Of a stretch of DNA of 64,000 nucleotides, positions 1 to 11,579 are shown one piece after another (the stretch's first letter is position 1; the number at the start of each line of letters is the position of its first letter). Under the pieces are notes generated by a model that saw only the letters and a program-made list of their open reading frames with translations, had not been told where the DNA came from and did no database searches. A program made the position numbers and the translations under genes. This DNA comes from Sipunculus nudus (Eukaryota > Annelida > Sipuncula > Golfingiida > Sipunculidae): contig CM049312.1 of the NCBI GenBank assembly GCA_026874595.1, positions 63,768,929 to 63,832,928 on the forward strand, read 5' to 3'.

Positions 1-35
1 ATTATGTCTTCACAGTTAGGACAAACTGTATTTGA
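1..35 (+). CDS. C-terminal end of an off-window MFS transporter paralog (partial)
   Basis: The window opens in the last codons of a reading frame, with the stop TGA at 33-35. The peptide YVFTVRTNCI matches the C-terminus of the pseudogene ending at 35503 (YIFTVRTNCI) almost exactly. The nucleotide match continues past the stop for about 110 bases (for example the shared stretch around TCAGGATTTGG), so the 3' untranslated region is duplicated too. The rest of the gene must lie to the left of the window. Whether that copy is functional cannot be judged. The call rests wholly on similarity to the copy inside the window, and only about ten residues are visible. Confidence 0.5.
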   Translation, partial: YVFTVRTNCI

Positions 36-149
36 AAAAAAAAAATGTACATACGAAGTTTCAGAATTCAGTTTACGATTGATCAGGATTTGGGTACACA
101 ATAACTTTGTTTGGTCAGTTTGGTCATTGATGATATAATAAACAGATAT

Positions 150-750
150 CAAATTATATTTTGTTTATACATATGCTGAGCGAATATTGCATGTCGATAC
201 ATTTCAACAAGCTATGGTAGTCATCTTAGCCTATATTGTTAAACCTTGAAACTTTGAAGTTTTAGTTCCATTATTCAACATCACACCAGTTTGTACTTTA
301 GAACATGGTCAGACACATGAAATCTAATTGTTTATCGTAATGATATAACGTCCCTGTTTGCATCTATCTATACCTCAATATGAATTATTTAAACTGATGG
401 TAATACATTCATGTATAATATATTCACGCTATTATGAGTCTGGTAAACTGTTCAAAGGGCATCCGTTTCATTTCGACCTCTTGGTACATATCTCAGCATC
501 AATGTCCAATATCTCCGATTTGTAGGAATCTTTCGATTCCCCTTTTAAATTTAAGGGTTCATTTCTATAGACCGTTACGTTTACCTAACATTCTAAAATG
601 ACACTTCATTTACCTAAATGCAAAGTAACTCTACTTCTAGAACAGAGATTCCTCGACGAAACAGACTACGACAAAGGTAGGCGGGGAACTGTCGGTTTTC
701 GGTAGCGGCCTGTAGTTAAGCTTATGGGACTTTTCGATTTTTCGCAGGCA
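150..750. other. Interval without recognisable genes
   Basis: AT-rich sequence between the duplicated transporter 3' end and satellite A. I see no gene, RNA or clear repeat in it. A G-run at about 768-780 lies just inside the start of the satellite. Confidence 0.5.
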
Positions 751-3700
751 GTTTCTCATTAGTGCCGGGGGGGGGGGGGGTTGCTGGAAGCTTTGGCAGC
801 CTGTAGTACCCTACAAAAAATTGGGAGGGGAAAAAATTTATAAGGGCATCGCATTAATGTTAAGGTTGCCGGCAGGGGGAGTGAAATGAGAGCGGCCAGC
901 CACTGGGGCCCCATGAATCGCACACGCAAATAGCAGCTATTTGCGACCCAAAAAAGATTAGGAGGGGGTAAAATTTCTGGTATCATCGCATTGAGAGTTA
1001 AGATTGCCGCCAGGGGGAGTGGACATGAGTGCGGGCAGACAGAGGGGCCCCCATGAATCGCACGCGCAAATAGCAGCTATTTGCTACCCTAAAAAATTGA
1101 GGAGGGGGTAAATTTCTGGTAGCATGGCATTGAGAGTTAAGATTGCCGCCAGAGGGAGTGGACAAGAGACAGGACTGCCACAGAGGCCCTATGAATCGCA
1201 CGCGCAAATAGCAGCTATTTGCTACCCTAAAAATTAGGAGGAAGTAAAATAAAAGTAGCTGCGCATGAAGTGTTAAGACTGCCACCAGGGGGAGTTGAGA
1301 TCTCAAAGCCTGCCACAGCGGCCCAATGAATTGCACGCGCAAATAGCAGCTATTTGCTACCATAAAAGTTGTGAAGACTGCCGCCAGGGGGAGAGGAGAT
1401 CTCAGCGGCCTGGCAGAGGGGTCCCCACGAGTCGCAAGCGCAAATAGCAGCTATTTGCTACCACAAAATATGTCAAGACTGCCACCAGGGGGTGTGGACA
1501 TGAGAGCGGGCAGACAGAGGGGCCCCAAGAATCGCAAGCGCAAATAGCAGCTATTTGCGACCCTAAAAAAATTAGGAGGGGTAAATTTCTGGTAGCATCG
1601 CATTGAGAGTTAAGATTGCCGCCAGGGGGAGTTGACTAGAGACAGGACTACCACAGGGGCCCCATGAATCGCACGCGCAAATAGCAGCTATTTGCTACCC
1701 AAAAAAATTTAGGAGGGGTTAAATATATAGTAGCATCGCATTGAGTGTTAAGACTGCCGCCAGGGGGAGTGTACATGAGAGCAGGCAGACAGAAGGGCCC
1801 CATGAATCGCACGCGCAAATAGCAGCTATTTGCTACCCTAAAAAATTTAGGAGGGTGTAAAATTTCTGGTAGCATCGCATTGAGAGTTAAGATTGCCGCA
1901 AGGGGGAGTGGACTAGACACAGGACTGCCACAGGGGCCCCATGAATCGAACGCGCAAATAGCTGCTATTTGCTACCCTAAAAAATTTAGGAGGGGTTCAA
2001 TATATAGTAGCATCGCATTGAGTGTTAAGACTGCCGCCAGGGGGAGTGTACATGAGATCGGGCAGACAGAGGGGCCCCATGAATCGCAAGCGCAAATAGC
2101 AGCTATTTGCGACCCTAAAAAATTTAGGAGGGTGTAAAATTTCTTGGAGCATCGCATTGAGAGTTAAGATTGCCGCCAGGGGGAGTGGACCTCAGTGCCG
2201 CTAGGGGGAGTGGACTAGAGACAGGACTACCACAGGGGCCCCATGAATCGCACGCGCAAATAGCAGCTATTTGCTACCTTAAAAATTTAGGAGGGGTTAA
2301 ATATGTAGTAGCATCGCATTGAGTGTTAAGACTGCCGCCAGGGGGAGTGTACATGAGAGCGGGCAGACAGAAGGGCCCCATAAATCGCACGCGCAAATAG
2401 CAGCTATTTGCTACCCTAAAAAATTTAGGAGGGGGTAAAATTTCTGGTAGCATCGCATTGAGAGTTAAGATTGCCGCCAGAGGGAGTGGACAAGAGACAG
2501 GACTGCCACAGGGGCCCTATGAATCGCACGCGCAAATAGCAGCTATTTGCTACCCTAAAAATTTAGGAGGGGGTAAAATTTCTGGTAGCATCGCATTGAG
2601 AGTTAAGATTGCCACCAGGGGGAGTGGAGATCTCAAAGCCTGCCACAGGGGCCCAAATAAATCGCACGCGCAAATAGCAGCTATTTGCTACCATAAAAGT
2701 TGTGAAGACAGCCGCCAGGGAGAGAGGAGATCTCATCGGCCTGGCAGAGGGGTCACCACGAGTCGCAAGCGCAAATAGCAGTTATTTGCTACCATAAAAT
2801 ATGTCAAGACTGCCACCAGGGGGAGTGGACATGAGAGTGGAAAGACAGAGGGGCCCCCATGAGTCGCACGCGCAAATAGCAGCTATTTGCTACCCTAAAA
2901 AATTTAAGACTGGGAAAAATTTCTGGTAGCATCGCATTGAGAGTTAAGATTGCCTCCAGAGGGAGTGGATAAGAGACAGGACTGCCACAAGGGCCCTGTG
3001 AATCGCACGCGCAAATAGCAGCTATTTGCTACCCTAAAAAATTAGGAGGCGATAAAATATATAGTAGCATTGCATTTAGCGTTCTGACTGCCGCCAGGGG
3101 GAGTGGACATGAGACAGGACTGCCACAGGGGCCCCATGAATCGCACGCGCAAATAGCTGCTATTTGCTACCCTAAAAAATTTAGGAGGGGTTAAATATAT
3201 AGTAACATCGCATTGAGTGTTAAGACTGCCGCCAGGGGGAGTGGACAGAGAGCGGCCAGCGAAGAGGCCCCCATGAATCGCAAGCGCAAATAGCAGCTAT
3301 TTGCTACCTTAAAAATTGCCAAGACTGCCGCCAGGGGGAGTGGATATGACAGCGGCCAGAGGGGGCCCCATGAATCGCACGCGCAAATAGCAGCTATTTG
3401 CTACCTTAACAGTTGCCAAGACTGCCGCCAGGGGGAGTGGAAATGAGAACAGCCTGACAGAGAGGCCCCCATGAGTCGCAAGCGCAAATAGCAGCTATTT
3501 GCTACCATAAAAAATGTCAAGACTGCCGCCAGGAGGAGTGGACAAAGAGCGGGCGGCCAGAGTAGGCCCCATGAATCGCAAGCGCAAATAGCAGCTATTT
3601 GCTACCTTAAAAGGTGCCTAAACTGCCGCCAGGGGGAGTGGATATGAGAGCGGCCAGACAGAGAGGCCCCCATGAGTCGCAAGCGCAAATAGCAGCTATT

Positions 3701-4619
3701 TGCTACCTTAAAAGTTGTCAAGACTGCAGCCAGGGGGAGTGGACAAAGAGCGGGCTGCCAGAGGGGCCCCCATGAATCGCACGCGCAAATAGCAGCTATT
3801 TGCTACCTTAAAAGTTGCCAAGACTGCCGCCAGGGGGAGTGGACACAGAGCGGGCTGCCAGAGGGGCCCCCATGAATCGCACGCGCAAATAGCAGCTAAT
3901 TGCTACCTTAAAAGTTGCCAAGACTGCCGCCAGGGGGAGTTGATATGAGAGCGGCCAGCGAAGAGGCCCCCATGAATCCCAAGCGCAAATAGCAGCTATT
4001 TGCTAAATTAAAAGTTGCCAAGACTGCCGCCAGGGGGAGTGGATATGACAGCGGCCAGAGGGATCCCATGAATCGCACGCGCAAATAGCAGCTATTTGCT
4101 ACCTTAACAGTTGCCAAGACTGCCGCCAGGGGGAGTGGAAATGAGAACAGCCTGACAGAGAGGCCCCCAGGAGTCGCAAGCGCAAATAGCAGCTATTTGC
4201 TACCATAAAAAGTGTCAAGACTGCCGCCAGGAGGAGTGGACACAGAGCGGGCGGCCAGAGTAGGCCCCATGAATCGCAAGCGCAAATAGCAGCTATTTGC
4301 TACCTTAAAAGGTGCCAAGACTGCCGCCAGGGGAGTGGATATGAGAGCGGCCAGACAGAGAGGCCCCCATAAGTCGCAAGCGCAAATAGCAGCTATTTGC
4401 TACCTTAAAAGTTGTCAAGACTGCCGCCAGGGGGAGTGGACAAAGAGCGGGCTGCCAGAGGGGCCCCCATGAATCGCACGCGCAAATAGCAGCTATTTGC
4501 TACCTTAACAGTTGCCAAGACTGCGCCAGGGGGAGTGGATATGAGAGCAGGCAGACAGAGGGGCCCCCATGAATGGCTCGCGCAAATAGCAGCTATTTGC
4601 TACCCTAAAAAATTTAAGA

Positions 4620-5760
4620 CTATGTAAAATTTCTGGTAGCATCGCATTGAGAGTTAAGATTGCCGCCAGAGGGAGTGGACAAGAGACAGGACTGCCACAG
4701 GGGCCCTATGAATCGCACGCGCAAATAGCAGCTATTTGCTACCCTAAAAATTTAGGAGGGGGTAAAATTTTTGGTAGCATCGCATTGAGAGTTAAGATTG
4801 CCACCAGGGGGAGTGGAGATCTCAAAGCCTGCCACAGGGGCCCAAATGAATCGCACGCGCAAATAGCAGCTATTTGCTACCATAAAAGTTGTGAAGACTG
4901 CCGCCAGGGGGAGAGGAGATCTCAGCGGCCAGGCAGAGGGGTCACCACGAGTCGCAAGCGCAAATAGCAGTTATTTGCTACCATAAAATATGTCAAGACT
5001 GCCACCAGGGGGAGTGGACATAAGAGTGGACAGACAGTGGGGCCCCCATGAGTCGCACGCGCAAATAGCAGCTATTTGCTACCCTAAAAAATTAGGAGGG
5101 GGTAAAATTTATAGAAGCATTGCATTGAGCGTTATGACTGCCGCCAGGGGGAGTGGACATGAGACAGGACTGCCACAGGGGCCCCATGAATCGCAAGCGC
5201 AAATAGCAGCTATTTGCTACCTTAAAAGTTGCCAAGACTGCCGCCAGGGGGAGTGGATATGACAGCGGCCAGACAGAGAGGCCCCCATGAGTCGCAAGCG
5301 CAAATAGCAGCTATTTGCTACCTTAAAAGTTGTCAAGACTGCCGCCAGGGGGAGTGGACACAGAGCGGGTTGCCAGAGGGGGCCCCACGAATCGCACGCG
5401 CAAATAGCAGCTATTTGCTACCTTAACAGTTGCCAAGACTGCCGCCAGGGGGAGTGGACAGAGAGCGGCCAGACAGAGAGGCCCCCATGAGTCACAAGCG
5501 CAAATAGCAGCTATTTGCTACCTTAAAAGTTGTCAAGACTGCCGCCAGGAGGAATGGACACAGAGCGGGCTGCCAGAGGGGCCCCCATGAATCGCACGCG
5601 CAAATAGCAGCTATTTGCTACCTTAAAAGTTGCCAAGACTGCCGCCAGGGGGAGTTGATATGAGAGCGGCCAGCGAAGAGGCCCCCATGAATCGCAAGCG
5701 CAAATAGCAGCTATTTGCTACCTTAAAAGTTGCCAAGACTGCCGCCAGGGGGAGTGGACA
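4620..5760. repeat. Satellite A higher-order repeat, middle copy
   Basis: A run of long and short units beginning near 4620 recurs at an offset of about 2076 bp (from about 6840) with near-identical sequence. A related run starts near 2430 (offset about 2189). Identical unit order and shared private variants, such as GCAGTTATTTGC in one unit, show that blocks of ~2.1 kb were duplicated, rather than single units only. Confidence 0.75.
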
Positions 5761-6835
5761 CAGAGCGGGTTGCCAGAGGGGGCCCCATGAATCGCACGCG
5801 CAAATAGCAGCTATTTGCTACCTTAACAGTTGCCAAGACTGCCGCCAGGGGGAGTGGACAGAGAGCGGCCGACAGAGAGGCCCCCATGAGTCGCAAGCGC
5901 AAATAGCAGCTATTTGCTACCTTAAAAGTTGTCAAGACTGCCGCCAGGGGGAGTGGACACAGAGCGGGCTGCCAGAGGGGCCCCCATGAATCGCACGTGC
6001 AAATAGCAGCTATTTGCTACCTTAAAAGTTGCCAAGACTGCCGTCAGGGGGAGTTGATATGAGAGCGGCCAGCGAAGAGGCCCCCATGAATCGCAAGCGC
6101 AAATAGCAGCTATTTGCTACCTTAAAAGTTGCCAAGACTGCCGCCAGGGGGAGTGGATATGACAGCGGCCAGAGGGGTCCCATGAATCGCACGCGCAAAT
6201 AGCAGCTATTTGCTACCTTAACAGTTGCCAAGACTGCCGCCAGGGGGAGTGGAAATGAGAACAGCCTGACAGAGAGGCCCCCAGGAGTCGCAAGCGCAAA
6301 TAGCAGCTATTTGCTACCATAAAAAGTGTCAAGACTGCCGCCAGGAGGAGTGGACACAGAGCGGGCGGCCAGAGTAGGCCCCATGAATCGCAAGCGCAAA
6401 TAGCAGCTATTTGCTACCTTAAAAGGTGCCAAGACTGCCGCCAGGGGAGTGGATAACAGAGCGGCCAGACAGAGAGGCCCCCATGAGTCGCAAGCGCAAA
6501 TAGCAGCTATTTGCTACCTTAAAAGTTGTCAAGACTGCCGCCAGGGGGAGTGGACAAAGAGCGGGCTGCCAGAGGGGCCCCCATGAATCGCACGCGCAAA
6601 TAGCAGCTATTTGCTACCTTAAAAGTTGCCAAGACTGCCGCCAGGGGGAGTTGATATGAGAGCGGCCAGCGAAGAGGCCCCCATGAATCGCAAGCGCAAA
6701 TAGCAGCTATTTGCTACCTTAAAAGTTGCCAAGACTGCCGCCAGGGGGAGTGGATATGAGAGCAGGCAGACAGAGGGGCCCCCATGAATCGCTCGCGCAA
6801 ATAGCCCCTATTTGCTACCCTTAAAATTTAGGAGG

Positions 6836-7830
6836 GGGTAAAATTTTTGGTAGCATCGAATTGAGAGTTAAGATTGCCACCAGGGGGAGTGGAGATCTCA
6901 AAGCCTGCCACAGGGGCCCAAATGAATCGCACGCGCAAATAGCAGCTATTTGCTACCATAAAAGTTGTGAAGACTGCCGCCAGGGGGAGAGGAGATCTCA
7001 GCGGCCTGGCAGAGGGGTCACCACGAGTCGCAAGCGCAAATAGCAGTTATTTGCTACCATAAAATATGTCAAGACTGCCACCAGGGGGAGTGGACATAAG
7101 AGTGGACAGACAGTGGGGCCCCCATGAGTCGCACGCGCAAATAGCAGCTATTTGCTACCCTAAAAAATTAGGAGGGGGTAAAATTTATAGAAGCATTGCA
7201 TTGAGCGTTATGACTGCCGCCAGGGGGAGTGGACATGAGACAGGACTGCCACAGGGGCCCCATGAATCGCAAGCGCAAATAGCAGCTATTTGCTACCTTA
7301 AAAGTTGCCAAGACTGCCGCCAGGGGGAGTGGATATGACAGCGGCCAGACAGAGAGGCCCCCATGAGTCGCAAGCGCAAATAGCAGCTATTTGCTACCTT
7401 AAAAGTTGTCAAGACTGCCGCCAGGGGGAGTGGACACAGAGCGGGTTGCCAGAGGGGGCCCCACGAATCGCACGCGCAAATAGCAGCTATTTGCTACCTT
7501 AACAGTTGCCAAGACTGCCGCCAGGGGGAGTGGACAGAGAGCGGCCAGACAGAGAGGCCCCCATGAGTCACAAGCGCAAATAGCAGCTATTTGCTACCTT
7601 AAAAGTTGTCAAGACTGCCGCCAGGTGGAGTGGACACAGAGCGGGCTGCCAGAGGGGCCCCCATGAATCGCACGCGCAAATAGCAGCTATTTGCTACCTT
7701 AACAGTTGCCAAGACTGCCGCCAGGGGGAGTTGATATGAGATCGGCCAGCGAAGAGGCCCCCATGAATCGCAAGCGCAAATAGCAGCTATTTGCTACCTT
7801 AAAAGTTGCCAAGACTGCCGCCAGGGGGAG
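6836..7830. repeat. Satellite A higher-order repeat, right copy
   Basis: Near-identical copy of the block at about 4760-5760. The translated frames of the two blocks are the same over many units. Only scattered differences are seen, for example AGGTGGAG here against AGGAGGAA at the matching site. This suggests a recent block duplication. Confidence 0.7.
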
Positions 7831-7919
7831 TGGATATGACAGCGGCCAGAGGGGGCCCCATGAATCGCACGCGCAAATAGCAGCTATTTGCTACCTTAAC
7901 AGTTGCCAAGACTGCCGCT

Positions 7920-8334
7920 GTATTAGTTACATAGCTGGATTACTTTTTTGGCCTGATACGTGTTAAAAAATGGAAAGTTATGCAAATAACATAAAATAAA
8001 GAAAGCAGATGTGTTCTCATTATAATGTGTATAATGTTAAAAATTGTCATAAGTGTCGTGCTATGTTTAGATTATGGACAGTGGTGTGACAGTATTCATA
8101 AGTGAACACACATTTTTTTTAATGACAGCCTTAAAACAGGGTACTTATGATCATTAATAAAAATAGTGAAATTGGTCTAGCCGAAAAGATCCACAATATC
8201 GTAGGACTGAAACTGAAGAAAAAAAAAGCAATTAGTAAAGACTGTATAATTGTATTTGATTATGAATAAAAAAAAACAATATTTCAAGTATGAAAATAAA
8301 TACAAACACAAATACAAGGAAAAAGATATGACTG
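7920..8334. other. Non-satellite spacer
   Basis: AT-rich sequence between the end of satellite A and the TIR element at 8335. No gene or repeat recognised. Confidence 0.45.
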
Positions 8335-8934
8335 TGGAAGTGGTTAATTTGCCGTATCTGTATTATCGCGCATTTGTCATTTCATGGCATTGGCGCATTT
8401 AGGATTTTCGCGCAAATCCGTAAGGTAATAAATGGTGTTTCAAAAATTAAGATATTAATAACAGGTAGGTTTATGAAGTAACCTACATCCCACCTAACAA
8501 ATTATCTACAATAATACTAGCCAGAAGCAGCCAAGTATATGTCAGGACAACAAACAGAACTGACAACATTCGCTGGTCTTTCTCAGCTCAGCCGTACTTC
8601 ATAGCTATATGGGAAGGCTATGGGTGTCTTAAAAAGCTCCTTATTGTTTCAAAATTGTTACTACGAATCACTATAAAGGAAAGAGGTCTTTCTCGAGAAA
8701 TCACTTGCTAGGAAGTCTTACGACAATATGACTTCTTTAACAATCTGGTTAAAGAAACCTCAACTAAAGCGAACTCGATGGCGGGATTACTAGGCCCACA
8801 TGACTGTGTATCAGGCGAGAACGGTGTAATTTGCCGAACCATCGCATGGAATTTACGCGTGTTCTGATTTTAGCGCAAATGTACCTGCCGCTAAAAAGGC
8901 GAAAATTAAAACCCCGCTAACAAAACCACTTCCA
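8335..8934. mobile_element. ~600-bp TIR element (MITE-like)
   Basis: The left end TGGAAGTGGTT at 8335 is matched by the inverted right end AACCACTTCCA finishing at 8934. Similarity continues weakly inward (TTAATTTGCCG against the reverse complement of CCGCTAAC). Several GCGCAAAT/ATTTGCGC boxes lie in subterminal positions on both sides. No long open frame is present, so this would be a non-autonomous DNA transposon. I could not define a convincing target-site duplication, which keeps the superfamily open. Confidence 0.6.
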
Positions 8935-9549
8935 AAGTATGTAAATGCGAGTGCAAATACTTTGAAATTGTATTCCTGAATGCTGTCGTGAATAAATTTA
9001 ATAATAGAATTTAAAAAATCAGTTATTTCATGTATATTATAAACCGAAATATTTTCGGATGTTATTGTTAAAATTTAACATTTATAAAATCAAGTAAGTG
9101 TTTGTCAGTTTTAATTTATGCTATATCCGGTATACGGGTTACCCTAACCCTTCGGGCATGACATACTCCAGTAAGTGTTTGTGACTATTAATATATGCTA
9201 TATCCGGGATACGGGTAACCCTTACCCTTCAGGCTTGAAATGCTCCAGTAAGTGTTTGTCATTATTGATACGTGCTATACCCGGGATACGGGTTTTATGC
9301 TATATCGGGGATACGGGTTACCCTGTAAGTGTTTGTCACTATCAATATATGCTATATCCGGGATAGGGGTTACCCTAACCCTTCGGGCATGAAATACTCC
9401 AGTAAGTCTTTGTCACTATTGATATATGCTATTTGCCGGGTTACGGGTTACCCAAACCCTTTGGGAATAAAATACTCTTGTAAGTGTTTGTCATTATTAA
9501 TATATGCTGTATCCGGGATGCGGGTTACCCTAACCCTTCGGGCATGAAA

Positions 9550-11300
9550 TACTCAAGTAAGTGTTTTTCAGTTTTATTATAGGCTATATCCGGTATACGG
9601 GTTACCCTAACCCTTCGGACATGAAATACTCCAGTAAGTGTTTGTCACTATTATGTATGCTATATCAGGGATACGGGTAACCCTGACCCTTCGGGCATGA
9701 AATCCTCCTGTAAGTATTTGTCACTATTAATATACGCTATATCCAGGATACGGGTTAACGTAACCCATCGGGTATGAAATGCTCCAGTAAGTGTTTGTGA
9801 CTATTCATATATGCTATATGCAGTAAACGAGTCTACGTTACCCAGCGGGTATGTAATACTCCAGTTAGTGTTTGTGACTATTCATATATGCTATATCCGT
9901 GAAACAGGTTACCGTAACCCACGCGGCGTGAAAAGCTCGAATGTTTGTTGCTATTAATATATGCTGTATCCAGGATAAGGGTTACCCTAACCCCTCGGGC
10001 ATGAAATACTCCTGTAAGTATTTGTCACTATTAATATACGCTATATGCAGTAAACGGGTCTACGTTACCCAGCGGGTATGAAATACTCCAGTTAGTGTTT
10101 GTGACTATTCATATATGCTATATCCGTGACACAGGTTACCGTAACCCATGCGGCGTGAAAAGCTCGAATGTTTGTCGCTATTAATATATGCTATATCCGG
10201 GATACGGGTTACACTAAATCTCGGGCAAGAAATACTCCTGTAAGTGTTTGTCACTATTAATATATGCTATATCCAGGATACGGGTTACCCTAACCCTTCG
10301 GGCATGAAATACTCCTGTAAGTGTTTGTCACTATCAATATATGCTATATCCGGGATAGGGGTAACCCTAACCCTTCGGGCATGAAATACTCCAGTAAGTG
10401 TTTGTCACTATTGATATATGCTATATCCGGGTTACGGGTTACCCAAACCCTTTGGGAATAAAATACTCTTGTAAGTGTTTGTCATTATTAATATATGCTG
10501 TATCCGGGATGCGGGTTACCCTAACCCTTCGGGCATGAAATACTCCAGTAAGTGTGTGTCACTATTAATATATGCTATATCCGGGATACGGGTTACGCCA
10601 ACCCTTCGGGCATGAAATACTCAAGTAAGTGTTTGTCAGTTTTAATATAGGCTATATCCGGTATACGGGTTACCCTAACCCTTCGGACATGAAATACTCC
10701 AGTAAGTGTTTGTCACTATTATGTATGCTATATCAGGGATACGGGTAACCCTGACCCTTCGGGCATGAAATCCTCCTGTAAGTATTTGTCACTATTAATA
10801 TACGCTATATCCAGGATACGGGTTAACGTAACCCATCGGGTATGAAATGCTCCAGTAAGTGTTTGTGACTATTCATATATGTTATATGCAGTAAACGAGT
10901 CTACGTTACCCAGCGGGTATGTAATACTCCAGTTAGTGTTTGTGACTATTCATATATGCTATATCCGTGACACAGGTTACCGTAACCCACGCGGCGTGAA
11001 AAGCTCGAATGTTTGTCGCTATTAATATATGCTGTATCCAGGATAAGGGTTACCCTAACCCCTCGGGCATGAAATACTCCTGTAAGTATTTGTCACTATT
11101 AATATACGCTATATGCAGTAAACGGGTCTACGTTACCCAGCGGGTATGAAATACTCCAGTTAGTGTTTGTGACTATTCATATATGCTATATCCGTGACAC
11201 AGGTTACCGTAACCCACGCGGCGTGAAAAGCTCGAATGTTTGTCGCTATTAATATATGCTATATCCGGGATACGGGTTACACTAAATCTCGGGCAAGAAA
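9550..11300. repeat. Satellite B higher-order duplication (~1.07 kb offset)
   Basis: Blocks starting near 9553 and 10621 share the same order of variant units, including the unusual variants ACGAGTCTACGTTACCCAGC and ACACAGGTTACCGTAACCCA, which interrupt the normal telomere-like box. The offset is about 1068 bp. This shows block amplification within the array. Confidence 0.7.
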
Positions 11301-11579
11301 TACTCCTGTAAGTGTTTGTCACTATTAATATATGCTATATCCAGGATACGGGTTACCCTAACCCTTCGGGCATGAAATACTCCTGTAAGTGTTTGTCACT
11401 ATCAATATATGCTATATCCGGGATAGGGGTTACCCTAAACCCTTCGGGCATGAAATACTCCAGTAAGTGTTTGTCACTATTGATATATGCTATATCCGGG
11501 TTACGGGTTACCCAAACCCTTTGGGAATAAAATACTCTTGTAAGTGTTTGTCATTATTAATATATGCTGTATCCGGGAT

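Larger units (their letters stand above)
750..7919. repeat. Satellite A: ~100/138-bp tandem repeat with a conserved 19-bp hairpin
   Basis: About 63 consecutive units can be counted by the box GCAAATAGCAGCTATTTGC, from about 924 to 7874. Units come in two lengths, about 100 bp and about 138 bp. The long form carries an extra ~38 bp (the part around TTTAGGAGGGGGTAAAATTT). Each unit also has a GACTGCCGCCAGGGGGAGTGG box and a GGGGCCCCCATGAATCGCA box. The 19-bp box has 8-bp arms (GCAAATAG / CTATTTGC) around a 3-nt CAG loop and is the most invariant part of the unit. Open frames of 60-120 codons across the array are by-products of the repeat: they shift frame between unit lengths and occur on both strands. 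The array ends abruptly at about 7919. Confidence 0.93.

Noticed and set aside
998-7502. Many 60-120-codon open frames in satellite A, on both strands
   Set aside because: They follow the repeat units, shift frame with the ~100/138-bp unit lengths, occur on both strands and resemble no known protein.
750-7919. CRISPR array (regular repeats with a palindrome)
   Set aside because: There are no unique spacers: whole units are repeated, the DNA is eukaryotic and no cas genes are present.
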